This document shows positions 25,835-33,826 of a stretch of 64,000 nucleotides of DNA, piece after piece. Below the pieces are notes generated by a model. It saw only the letters and a program-made list of their open reading frames with translations. It made no database searches and was not told where the DNA came from. A program made the position numbers and the translations under genes. How positions within the stretch are numbered: the stretch's first letter is position 1; each line of letters starts with the position of its first letter. This DNA is from Pontibacter kalidii (GTDB lineage: Bacteria > Bacteroidota > Bacteroidia > Cytophagales > Hymenobacteraceae), in NCBI RefSeq assembly GCF_026278245.1, contig NZ_CP111079.1, forward strand, positions 2,420,501-2,484,500, in the 5' to 3' direction.

Positions 25835-27478
25835 CTACGCTGAGAGCAGCATGAAGTCTGAGAAGTCCATCAGTGGATTGATGATGTGCTTGTCGATGGA
25901 TAGGAAGTGAAGGTCCACAGTGTCGGTGAAGTGAGTCGCCTCTTGGCCAGGCACAGTGAGTTTCTTTTCGCTGCTCTTGTCTTTCTGTATCTCACCACCA
26001 CGGCCCTGCTTCACTGGAGCCAGGCTCATCGCCGTGAGGATATCCTTACAATTGTCTTTGTTGAAGCGGATGGCTGGCAGCCGTGGGTCTGTCTCACCCA
26101 GCAGCTCATGTGCCAGGTGGTACTTGACCTGGTGCACAGGCACACGTCCCATGTTCACTATCCTTACAGTCCAGCCCGCTTTCCTTAAGCGCTCAGCAAA
26201 CTGCTCGTTATAGGTCATGTCTGAGTCAGGGCGGCGTGCATTACCCCATTCAGCATCTTGTATAAAGACAAACTCTTTCTTCAGGTGGTAAGCGTAATAC
26301 TCAATGAACTGATCAGCTAAGTCATTGATCAACTTCGGGTGCTTTACATACATGCCTTTCAGGAATCTATACTCACCCGGATGCTGCTGCGCCAGGGAAA
26401 GCACTGATATCTTGGATCCCCAATCGACAGCACCCCTGATTGGCATCGTGCTTACGCAGTCGCTATCCATCCTGGAGTCTATCGTCGAGAGTTTCTTCAG
26501 GTTGAATTCCAGCCCCAGAATGTAATCGTTGTTATTGGCATCTACTGCATGGCGCTTACTGAGCATCGGATAGAAGCCCTCCTCTACAGTGCCAGGCCTG
26601 CGGTTAAGCACCTCGGTCAAGAACACGAAATCGGTCAGCTGCAGCCGCTGATCCTCCAGGTATTTCAGTCCCAGGTTAACGATATTATCAAAGGCGTTAG
26701 CCTCCGAATACAGCAGGCCTTTTTCGTCTGGAGCAAAGCGGATCAGTTTACTGATCTCCTGCATATCTGCCCAGGCACGCTTTCTGAAGTCACGGTCGCG
26801 GCTGTCGATAAACTTGAGCTGCAAATCCGTGATTTCTTTCTGGAGTGAGAGCAGGTCGTATTTATCCAGGACATAGTTGCCAGCCTCCACTAGCCAGCGT
26901 CCCTGGTCGCCGTAAGGCATAGAGCTGAAGTGGAAAACCCCATGATGCAGAGGGTTCTTCCCAAAATAGCGCCTGTTACCACGGTTACCCGCAGAAACTT
27001 CCTTATCAAATCGCTCCTTGTTCAAAAGCAGCGACTCATCACAGATTATACCGTCGAGGTTGTTACCACGGGCACTTGATCCGTTTGCATCCTGCGTTAC
27101 CAGCTGAATACAGGCTCCAGTATAGAAGTAAATCGCGTACTGATCATCCAGTGGCGGCTCATACGGCAGAGGCCACCGGTATTTGGCCGGTGGCTTTCTG
27201 CCCACAAAATAATGCTTGTCCTTGATGTAGCCGATTCGCTCCAGCGAGGCAATGGTGGAGGGCAACGTTACGGCCAGAATCTGCTTATACGTGCTGCCTA
27301 CCAGTACCCACTTGCTGCGGGGCATTGTCTGGACAATCAGGTGGATCAGCCAGGCAATAAGCGAGGATTTTCCAGTCGCACGACCCCAAAGTGAGACGGC
27401 AGAGGCTATTTTTGAAATGATAAAGCGTAGCTGAGGCCTGTTGAACTTCAGCTGCTTAAAAGCTTGATTTTTACTCAT
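25835..27478 (-). CDS. terL: Phage terminase large subunit
   Basis: The 547-aa product starts at ATG 27478-27476 (MSKNQAFKQLKFNRPQ). It has an ATPase domain with a P-loop at residues 32-38 (GRATGKS) and a Walker B with catalytic Asp-Glu at about 147-148 (GIICDES). The C-terminal nuclease part holds candidate acidic residues near GAVDWGSK and in IQDAEWGN. TerL pumps DNA into proheads and cuts concatemers. Eight bp overlap with the small-subunit gene support coupling. Sequence looks intact. Confidence 0.92.
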   Translation of the reverse strand: MSKNQAFKQLKFNRPQLRFIISKIASAVSLWGRATGKSSLIAWLIHLIVQTMPRSKWVLVGSTYKQILAVTLPSTIASLERIGYIKDKHYFVGRKPPAKYRWPLPYEPPLDDQYAIYFYTGACIQLVTQDANGSSARGNNLDGIICDESLLLNKERFDKEVSAGNRGNRRYFGKNPLHHGVFHFSSMPYGDQGRWLVEAGNYVLDKYDLLSLQKEITDLQLKFIDSRDRDFRKRAWADMQEISKLIRFAPDEKGLLYSEANAFDNIVNLGLKYLEDQRLQLTDFVFLTEVLNRRPGTVEEGFYPMLSKRHAVDANNNDYILGLEFNLKKLSTIDSRMDSDCVSTMPIRGAVDWGSKISVLSLAQQHPGEYRFLKGMYVKHPKLINDLADQFIEYYAYHLKKEFVFIQDAEWGNARRPDSDMTYNEQFAERLRKAGWTVRIVNMGRVPVHQVKYHLAHELLGETDPRLPAIRFNKDNCKDILTAMSLAPVKQGRGGEIQKDKSSEKKLTVPGQEATHFTDTVDLHFLSIDKHIINPLMDFSDFMLLSA

Positions 27479-28139
27479 CCGCTTCCTCCTCCTCGGGCTC
27501 ATCAATCACATTATCCAGGATATTGTCGATTGATTCATCCCCCAGGCCCATCGACTCGACGGCATCCACCACGTCTTCGTACTCGTGCTCTGGAAGCGTC
27601 TGAATTTTGGAAACATCCAATGTTAGCGGCTCCTTACTGCCTCCAGAAGATATCTGGATCATATAGGTATGTGCCTGCAACAACTCTGCGTCGAAAGCGG
27701 ATGTATCTTCGGCATGGAGGCCTTTGAGCATGGCCATGTTCTTGATGGCCGTGTTCATCTGCTTCAAATCCGGTGGCTTCTGACTCGCTGCAAGCTGAAA
27801 CACCTTCATGGAGTACTCATAGAGAATGTGGCGCAAACCTTGCTTGCTGGTCTGCGTCACATCACCGAATAGCTTAGTGGCATTGTTGAGCATGCGGTAA
27901 GCTGTGGCTCTGCTGAGGTCAAAGCGATTCATCAGCAAGGGTACCGACTGCTCAAATGAATGATAGTTCACCAAAAGCGACCAGGCAGCCTCGATTACGG
28001 ACCGCTTGGTCTTATCCGCATCCGACAGGCTCTCTTCACCCTCTTCACTTAGGTAAGAGTCGTAGAGCCGGTCGAGCAGCGTGTCCTTGGACTTATCAAC
28101 CTTAGTTTTGGTGATTGAATTGATTAAGTTCTTGCTCAT
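27471..28139 (-). CDS. terS: Putative terminase small subunit
   Basis: A 222-aa protein with a helix-turn-helix-like segment (FDLSRATAYRMLNNATKLFGD, about 75-95) and an acidic C-terminal tail (EPEEEEADE). It precedes TerL and overlaps it by 8 bp, the normal genomic place of the DNA-recognition subunit. The start lies 38 bp inside the end of the methyltransferase gene. The assignment is mainly by position and HTH. Confidence 0.7.
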   Translation of the reverse strand: MSKNLINSITKTKVDKSKDTLLDRLYDSYLSEEGEESLSDADKTKRSVIEAAWSLLVNYHSFEQSVPLLMNRFDLSRATAYRMLNNATKLFGDVTQTSKQGLRHILYEYSMKVFQLAASQKPPDLKQMNTAIKNMAMLKGLHAEDTSAFDAELLQAHTYMIQISSGGSKEPLTLDVSKIQTLPEHEYEDVVDAVESMGLGDESIDNILDNVIDEPEEEEADE

Positions 28140-29382
28140 TCAGCAGGTAGCCATTGCGTTTAACTGAGAAGGGAAGTTTGTTGTCGCGCATGTACTGCAC
28201 CCATCGCCTCACTTCAACATCGACATACTTCGGGTCGAGCTCGGTACCACGGCACTGACGTTGCAACTGCTCACAGGCGATGATCTGACTGCCTGAGCCT
28301 AAGAAACCATCGAACACAATATCACGGCGCTGGGTACTCATCTCCAATAGATAGCACAGGATTTCCACCGGCTTCATGGTCGGGTGGTCGGCGTTGCGGC
28401 TCGGGCGGTTGAACTGCAGCACAGTACTCTGCTTGCGGTCACCGTACCACTTATGCGCAGCGCCCTCTTTCCAGCCATATAGAATCGGTTCATGCTGCCA
28501 GTGGAAGTCCTGACGGCCCATCACAATGGATTGCTTTACCCATACCAGGCATTGTGAGAGCTTCAACCCGGCATTCTTCAGAGCCTGGCGGAAGTTGGCG
28601 CCTTCTGAGTCGGCGTGAAACACGTAGATGGGTGCTCCAGCCTCCATGAAGAGGTAACTGTTGGTATAGAAGTCATACAGGAACTGGTAGAAATCCTCGT
28701 CCGGCATGCTGTCATTCTCAATTTTGAGTTTATCCTTGGTAGCACCCTCGTAGTTGACGTTGTAGGGAGGGTCGGTGATGGTGGCGTTTGCCAGTTTACC
28801 CTGCAGTGCTTTCTCCACTGTATCTGACTCCAAAGAAGAACCACAGACCACCACGTGTTTCAGGTGCTTGGAAGTACTCTCCAGCTCGTATACATCGCCC
28901 AGAACAGAAATCGGCGCCTTAGGAGGCTCTGGGTTGAACTCACTCTCCTCTTCCGGATTAATCTCCTTCAGGACCGCATCTGGCATCTTGAACTCATCCA
29001 CGTTCAGGCCTAATGCCCCCAGGTCGATGTCACTGAAAACAGCGTCCAGTATATCCAAGTCCCACATGCCGATGGAAACATTCGAGCGGATGTTATACTC
29101 TTTGAGCTCCAGCTCGGTGAGCATGCGGTTGGGGCAGCGCACGTCGATCAGCTCTTCGCCTCGCTCCAGGAGCATGAGCACGGTCAGGCGCTGGTGGCCA
29201 GCGATAACGGTGTTATCCTGGTTGATCACAGGAATCTCAACCAGGTTAAACTTCTCGATGCTCTCAATCAGGCGTTGCTTCTGTGTTTCGGTAAGGATCC
29301 TTGGGTTGTGCTCATAGGGCATCAGGTCTGAGACCTTGCGCTGCACGGTAATCCACTCCAAGGCTGCGGTTTCATTTGTCAT
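28102..29382 (-). CDS. ParB-like domain fused to a DNA N6-adenine/N4-cytosine methyltransferase
   Basis: The 426-aa protein has an N-terminal ParB/sulfiredoxin-like domain (about 12-110, with AGHQRL at 61-66) and a C-terminal beta-class methyltransferase: catalytic motif DPPYNV at 204-209 and the SAM-binding FxGxGS motif (FDGFLGSGSQ) near the C-terminus. In phages these fusions methylate a short DNA site, probably protecting the genome from host restriction. It is encoded within the packaging operon, overlapping the TerS gene by 38 bp and the preceding gene by 11 bp. Confidence 0.88.
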   Translation of the reverse strand: MTNETAALEWITVQRKVSDLMPYEHNPRILTETQKQRLIESIEKFNLVEIPVINQDNTVIAGHQRLTVLMLLERGEELIDVRCPNRMLTELELKEYNIRSNVSIGMWDLDILDAVFSDIDLGALGLNVDEFKMPDAVLKEINPEEESEFNPEPPKAPISVLGDVYELESTSKHLKHVVVCGSSLESDTVEKALQGKLANATITDPPYNVNYEGATKDKLKIENDSMPDEDFYQFLYDFYTNSYLFMEAGAPIYVFHADSEGANFRQALKNAGLKLSQCLVWVKQSIVMGRQDFHWQHEPILYGWKEGAAHKWYGDRKQSTVLQFNRPSRNADHPTMKPVEILCYLLEMSTQRRDIVFDGFLGSGSQIIACEQLQRQCRGTELDPKYVDVEVRRWVQYMRDNKLPFSVKRNGYLLNEQELNQFNHQN

Positions 29383-30004
29383 TTGAGGTAATCAATATGG
29401 TAAGTCTTTGTATTTCGGTTTCAATGGTCGCCAGCTCCTGTTCATTGGTTTCTGGATGCTTGCGAAGTCGGGAGCGCTTAGTGCGTAGGTTGTTGCGGTG
29501 CTGGATCAGGCTGGCCTTGTCAGACTCGTCCACCTTTGATTTTGGGAAGAGCTCATCAGGCAGACATCCATGCGTCAGGTAAAACTTGCGGATGTAGTTG
29601 AGCTTTTTGATTTGTGGTACCAGTTCCAGGATCCGGAGTGATAGCTGGAGCAATTTCTCACCCTCCGGCACCATGTTGAGCCGTGCATGCGCCAGAGTTC
29701 GCTCATCCAGGAGTGACTGGCGCTGCTTCATCAGCTCTTCGTAATGCGGCTGATGGGCTGGATTGGAAGCAGGTGCTTCTGGCTGGGGTTTAGGAGCAGC
29801 AATTTTTACCGGTTTAGTTGGCTCTGGTGCTTTTACCGGCAGCAGCTCCTGAAGTGACTGGAGCAGTTTCTCACTATTGAAGGAGGATGGTCCTGAGGCG
29901 AACATGCGCTTGCGCACGTTGCTGCTGCCATACTGATCATAGAGTGCGACACCTGCCGCGTAGTCCTGATCAGACGCTAACCACCTTTTAATTTCCTGCT
30001 CCAT
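29372..30004 (-). CDS. Unknown coiled-coil protein heading the packaging operon, 210 aa
   Basis: The protein has a Pro/Ala-rich linker (about 65-90) between an N-terminal helical domain and a Lys/Leu-rich coil ending in TEIQRLTILITSNDK. It has no recognised domain. It is the first gene of the TerS-TerL operon, preceded by the leader motif (30024-30044), and overlaps the methyltransferase by 11 bp. A link to DNA binding or packaging is only positional. Confidence 0.5.
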   Translation of the reverse strand: MEQEIKRWLASDQDYAAGVALYDQYGSSNVRKRMFASGPSSFNSEKLLQSLQELLPVKAPEPTKPVKIAAPKPQPEAPASNPAHQPHYEELMKQRQSLLDERTLAHARLNMVPEGEKLLQLSLRILELVPQIKKLNYIRKFYLTHGCLPDELFPKSKVDESDKASLIQHRNNLRTKRSRLRKHPETNEQELATIETEIQRLTILITSNDK

Positions 30005-30023
30005 ACTTCAAAAGTGGTCAGAC

Positions 30024-30044
30024 AGGGGCAGCTAAAAAAAGACA
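30024..30044 (-). promoter_or_regulatory. Late-operon leader motif, copy 3
   Basis: On the minus strand TGTCTTTTTTT, then AGCTG, then CCCCT, 19 nt before the first start codon. It follows the terminator 30044-30076 directly. Confidence 0.5.
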
Positions 30045-30076
30045 TAAAAAAAGCCCTGACTAGTGGTCAGGGCTTT
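30044..30076 (-). terminator. Terminator of the protease-capsid operon
   Basis: AAAGCCCTGAC (30050-30060) pairs with GTCAGGGCTTT (30066-30076), 11 bp around a 5-nt loop. On the minus strand the stem is followed by T7 and then the leader motif of the next operon. Confidence 0.85.
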
Positions 30077-30097
30077 AGTTTATGCAACATTTAATCT

Positions 30098-30301
30098 TTA
30101 AACACTCTTTTTCCGGGTGCGTTTTGGCTTCGGTACCAGGTAAGGGAAGTCACCGGCGGCCACATACCTATCCGCCTGCTCCAGTGTTACTTCGTACAGG
30201 TCGATCATACCATGCTTAAAGCTGTTGATCTGTGTGTACTGCGTACCCAGCTGGTACTTCCTAGAGACCTCCGGACGGAGCTTTTTTACCTGCTTAGCCA
30301 T
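30098..30301 (-). CDS. Small basic phage protein, 67 aa
   Basis: Unknown. Very basic with a C-terminal KPKRTRKKSV tail and an internal region resembling the small head or tail completion proteins found in this position (VTLEQADRYVAAGDFPYLVPKP). It is the last gene of the capsid operon, 4 bp after the previous stop codon. Confidence 0.55.
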   Translation of the reverse strand: MAKQVKKLRPEVSRKYQLGTQYTQINSFKHGMIDLYEVTLEQADRYVAAGDFPYLVPKPKRTRKKSV

Positions 30302-30305
30302 TGGT

Positions 30306-30851
30306 TTAAGGAGCTACGACAGCGTCTCGCTTCAAGGTGATATCACCCTCGTAGTAAAGCAGGCCAGCCTGATAGCCGGTTACCTTGAATGTATAGCCTC
30401 TGCGGCCACCGCTCAACTTCGCCAAGGAGAAGTCGCTCGGAATGCTCATGCCCAGGCCTTTGGTACCCCACTGGAGCAGTTTGCCGTCCTGTGTCCTGGT
30501 GATAACAACGCAGGGCGTGTTGCGAATCCAGCGGGCAAACTCAGCAGCTTCTTTCTTCACACCAGGGTGGAAGAACTCAAACTCCACCTGACCGCCGTAA
30601 CCGTCAATCTCACCAATCGTGGTGATCTTCGGCTCAGACGAGTCCTGCGTCGCATAGCACTCCACAAAACCTAAACCAGCCTTAAACTCATGTGTGCCGT
30701 CGATGGTCACGCTGTCACCAGGCTCAGTGGTGGTTTTAACACTTTTCAGGCCTGCAGCCAAAAACCACAAAAGTGGCGCAACATATACCTCCGAGGTAAT
30801 ACCGGCTGGGTTATCCTCCCCAGCTGGTGGCAGTAGATCAACAAAATCCAT
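30306..30851 (-). CDS. Putative major tail/tube-type protein
   Basis: The 181-aa protein is beta-rich with many charged turns and no motif of an enzyme. It shares a pattern with the 210-aa protein at 36117-36749: a helix followed by VV(L/I)x(Q/R)DxDGxL..., a spacer, and a basic G(R/Q)(R/K)(R)GY(T/R)F strand, then (Y/F)YxG. The similarity suggests tail-tube paralogues. It lies 3' of the capsid genes, where siphophage tail genes often begin. Uncertain. Confidence 0.5.
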   Translation of the reverse strand: MDFVDLLPPAGEDNPAGITSEVYVAPLLWFLAAGLKSVKTTTEPGDSVTIDGTHEFKAGLGFVECYATQDSSEPKITTIGEIDGYGGQVEFEFFHPGVKKEAAEFARWIRNTPCVVITRTQDGKLLQWGTKGLGMSIPSDFSLAKLSGGRRGYTFKVTGYQAGLLYYEGDITLKRDAVVAP

Positions 30852-30863
30852 CGTTCAGCCTCC

Positions 30864-31196
30864 TTACTTAGTTGGTTCAACATAAGCCACCAGCAAGCCA
30901 GACTTCTTCTCAACCAGCAGGTCCACCAGTTTCTTGTCTGCGCTCAGCTCTGCAGCTAGTACATCTGCACCAGTCTCCGGATGCTGAAACTTAGCGGCCA
31001 GTACCTGGTACTTTTTCTTTTTGCTGTCCTGAACGACAGGGAGCTTGTTGCCTTTCTGAGCCTCGGCCAGCGCCAGGCGCTCGTTCTGCTCGTCGATCAG
31101 GGCAGCTTGCTCTTCTTTTTCTTCACGCTCCCTGGCAAGCTCTGCCTTTAGCGCTTCGATCTGCTCTTCAGCAGTTAGTTCTTTATTCTCAGCCAT
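30864..31196 (-). CDS. Unknown coiled-coil phage protein, 110 aa
   Basis: A long N-terminal heptad segment (TAEEQIEALKAELAREREEKEEQ, about 6-45) precedes a small globular C-terminus ending EPTK. It resembles small head-associated or scaffold-like proteins by location between capsid and tail genes. No function is claimed. Confidence 0.5.
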   Translation of the reverse strand: MAENKELTAEEQIEALKAELAREREEKEEQAALIDEQNERLALAEAQKGNKLPVVQDSKKKKYQVLAAKFQHPETGADVLAAELSADKKLVDLLVEKKSGLLVAYVEPTK

Positions 31197-31249
31197 TGCT
31201 ATGGTTTACAAATGATTTACAATTGATTTAGCGACTCAAGACCTGGTAA

Positions 31250-32200
31250 TTAAACCAAGTCTTGATCGTTGGTGAACACGATTTCAGGAATCACGAAACC
31301 AACGCCACGGCTCCAGTCAGAGAACAACTTCACCTTACGATCGATGCTTTCAATCTGCATCGTGTTCTGGTTCTGTGTGCGCTTGCCCAAGTGAATGGCG
31401 TTAGACTTCGGCGTCATCCAGATCTTATTGGCACCCGCCATGGAAGGCAGACCGATGATGGATGTATTCGAGAAGTCAACAGAGCCATTGCTGCCTTTGT
31501 AATCAGTGTCTTTACCATACAGGGCACGGTAGCCTTTCAGGAAGCGACGCTCCAGCGACTGGCTCATGCAAAGCTGCATCGGGATGTGCTGGTAATTGGC
31601 ATTCACTCTGTCCACAAAGAACTCCACCTGCTCTACAAACACCTTGTTGTCTGCATCCGGAGCACCGGTTACGATTGGCGTGATACGACCGGCAGTAACC
31701 TGGTCGTTGATGGCCTTTCTAAGACCATCCATGGCAGTACCAGCAGCACCTGGCTGACCATTTACCGGAGCCTGGTAAACGCCTTTGTACACTTCGTAAA
31801 GCTCGTAATCCTCCTTTGCCTTTGGCAGCAGCATTACTTCCACATACCAACGGATAAATGGCCAGGTCTTACGGTCCAGACCGTCACCAGTAAGGAAACC
31901 TAACCAGGTAGCTTCCAGATCATCCGGATACTCCTCCGAGTCAACTTTCATTTTGAACTGGTTGATCACAACCGGCACAAACTTCAAAGCATCGATTGGC
32001 GTCCAGGTCTTCTGGAATGGCTGCAGCACTCTACCGATGGTAGCCTGGGCAGCACGCCACTGCGTTTCGTCTGTAATGATTGAAGTCAGCACAGAGTCAG
32101 TCGTCGATGGCGCATTCAGCATCTTCACGATGCGAGCTAAGTTCTGGCCGTTCTTCAGGTAGTAGGCACCAAACTCAGCAATGATATCAGCGATATTCAT
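31250..32200 (-). CDS. Major capsid protein
   Basis: At 316 aa without signal peptide, this protein has the look of a capsid subunit found next to an S49 protease: DKVFVEQVEFFVDRVN-type helical spine, then IPMQLCMSQSLERRFLKGYRALYG-like P-domain pattern and a C-terminal segment ending VIPEIVFTNDQDLV. HK97-like fold is inferred from order (protease, capsid, small coil protein) and size; no direct fold motif was recognised. Fifteen bp after the protease gene. Confidence 0.72.
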   Translation of the reverse strand: MNIADIIAEFGAYYLKNGQNLARIVKMLNAPSTTDSVLTSIITDETQWRAAQATIGRVLQPFQKTWTPIDALKFVPVVINQFKMKVDSEEYPDDLEATWLGFLTGDGLDRKTWPFIRWYVEVMLLPKAKEDYELYEVYKGVYQAPVNGQPGAAGTAMDGLRKAINDQVTAGRITPIVTGAPDADNKVFVEQVEFFVDRVNANYQHIPMQLCMSQSLERRFLKGYRALYGKDTDYKGSNGSVDFSNTSIIGLPSMAGANKIWMTPKSNAIHLGKRTQNQNTMQIESIDRKVKLFSDWSRGVGFVIPEIVFTNDQDLV

Positions 32201-32215
32201 CTTTATAAAAGTGGA

Positions 32216-33532
32216 TTAGTTGAACAGTGGGTTTTGATCCAGCGCCTGGTTGTGAGGCAGCGCATCGATAGCAGCCTGGCTCTCGTCAGCACCCGACTCT
32301 GGGTTGTCAACACCGTCTTTCTTCACGGAGGTAGGTGTTGCGCCTGGCTGGTTGCCGTACTTCTCAGCCTCAGCCTTAAAGTTGTCACGCTCCGTAGTCA
32401 GGGTGGCGTTAGTGTCAGTCAGCGTCTTTACCTGCGCGGTCAGGTCTTTTTCAGCTTTAACTGAGGCTTGCAAAGCGTCGTACTCCGACTCGGTGATCAG
32501 CGCCACACCCTCAATGCCAGCAGCCTCTAACTCTTCGTTAGCGGCTGTTACCATCTCTGCTGTGAGCTCCTCACCAGTTTTTCCGGCCAAGGCAGCTACA
32601 GCCTTGAATTTGTTTTTTCCGAACATGGTCTGGTTTTGAGTTATTGAGTTGTCTGTATTGTTTTGGGAAGCAGCTAGCTGGAGTGCACGCTGCACAGCGT
32701 AATCGAAGTCACCCATTTCATCGGCCAAACCGAAATCGATGGTATTCTGGCCGAAGTATACCTTGCCAGTCAACACATCTTCTTTCTTCAGGTCGAGCTT
32801 GTCACCTCTGAACTCCTGCACAGAGCCAAGGAAAGCCTCATTCAACGGATCAAGCTGCTCTTTGCGCAGTTGGTCGTACTTGCCCTGCATGGCCTGGGCA
32901 TGTGCCTCGTTTTTGTCGACAGACTTAGAGGCCCGGATAGTGTGGGACTTGATGCCGTGCTTCTCGTAATAGCCAGAGAAGTCGGTGATACTAGCCATGG
33001 TACCAATAGAGCCGACAGAGGCTGTCTTGCCTGCCGCAATGATCAGGTTGGAACCACAACCAGCCCAAACGCCTGCAGAGCACATCATGTCGGCGTGCAC
33101 CACCAGTGGCTTTGAAGTATTCTTGATGATGTTATGGAAAGCCTCGGTGCCTGAAACGGTACCACCTGGTGTGTTCATTCGAATGACGATGGCGGAGATG
33201 TTCTCATGCGCATCTGCTGCCTTGATGCGCTGGCCAAGTGTTCTGGTGCCAGGCGTGCCGCAGTAGTCGTTGATCATCATCGGGCCGTCCACTGTTACTA
33301 CAGCCACAGATCCGGATGGCGCATCATCGTAGGAGCTATAAACAGTAGAAGCCTCCACCCCGCCCATGGCAAATGGCAGGGTTTCGGCTCTTTCTTTTGG
33401 AGTCACCAATGTCGATGCAGTCAGCTCACTGTTAAGTAAAGAAATGACTTGAGGCATGTACGCCTCGGCAGCCGCTGGATCAATCATCCAGGGCTCACGG
33501 AGAATAGCAGAAACTAAGTGGTTGACTTGCAT
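32216..33532 (-). CDS. S49-type head maturation protease fused to a scaffold-like C-terminus
   Basis: The 438-aa protein begins with an S49 (SppA/ClpP-like) protease: TPGGTVSG substrate groove at about 120, catalytic Ser152 in MMCSAGVWAG, and a downstream VGSIGTMAS strand. The C-terminal 150 residues (about 290-438) are acidic and heptad-rich (VKAEKDLTAQVKTLTDTNATL...), as in scaffold domains fused to head proteases. It would cleave scaffold and capsid during prohead maturation. It heads the capsid operon, with the leader motif 34 bp upstream. Confidence 0.85.
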   Translation of the reverse strand: MQVNHLVSAILREPWMIDPAAAEAYMPQVISLLNSELTASTLVTPKERAETLPFAMGGVEASTVYSSYDDAPSGSVAVVTVDGPMMINDYCGTPGTRTLGQRIKAADAHENISAIVIRMNTPGGTVSGTEAFHNIIKNTSKPLVVHADMMCSAGVWAGCGSNLIIAAGKTASVGSIGTMASITDFSGYYEKHGIKSHTIRASKSVDKNEAHAQAMQGKYDQLRKEQLDPLNEAFLGSVQEFRGDKLDLKKEDVLTGKVYFGQNTIDFGLADEMGDFDYAVQRALQLAASQNNTDNSITQNQTMFGKNKFKAVAALAGKTGEELTAEMVTAANEELEAAGIEGVALITESEYDALQASVKAEKDLTAQVKTLTDTNATLTTERDNFKAEAEKYGNQPGATPTSVKKDGVDNPESGADESQAAIDALPHNQALDQNPLFN

Positions 33533-33565
33533 CGACAGTTATGAATTGACACAAATCTGGAGAAT

Positions 33566-33587
33566 GAGAGGGTTGGAAAAAAAGACA
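33566..33587 (-). promoter_or_regulatory. Late-operon leader motif, copy 4
   Basis: On the minus strand TGTCTTTTTTT, then CCAA, then CCCTCTC, 33 nt before the S49 gene. It starts 4 nt after the stop codon of the preceding gene, without an adjacent terminator hairpin. Confidence 0.5.
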
Positions 33588-33591
33588 GAAA

Positions 33592-33813
33592 TTACTGGCT
33601 GCTTCTCGCTGTTATATACTCATCATGTGTATAATTCACTCCTCCAACACTTTCTATTTCATTTAACTGTTCAGGTGTGTGATATCCCTCAAGAAGTGTT
33701 TGACCAGTAAGATCTCCATTATCATCAACCATCATATTGACGATGGGATATACGCTTCTTAAATCAGGGTATTTATTCGATTGTATGATTGAATAATATT
33801 TAATCCTTTTCAT
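33592..33813 (-). CDS. Small unknown phage protein, 73 aa
   Basis: From ATG 33813 (MKRIKYYSIIQSNKYPD) to the stop 4 nt before the leader motif. It has a short basic N-terminus and a mixed polar body with no known domain. Likely the last gene of the tail-fibre block; it lies 13 bp after the LamG-like protein gene. An upstream in-frame ATG at 33819 would add two residues. Confidence 0.5.
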   Translation of the reverse strand: MKRIKYYSIIQSNKYPDLRSVYPIVNMMVDDNGDLTGQTLLEGYHTPEQLNEIESVGGVNYTHDEYITARSSQ

Positions 33814-33826
33814 AATCACTTACATG

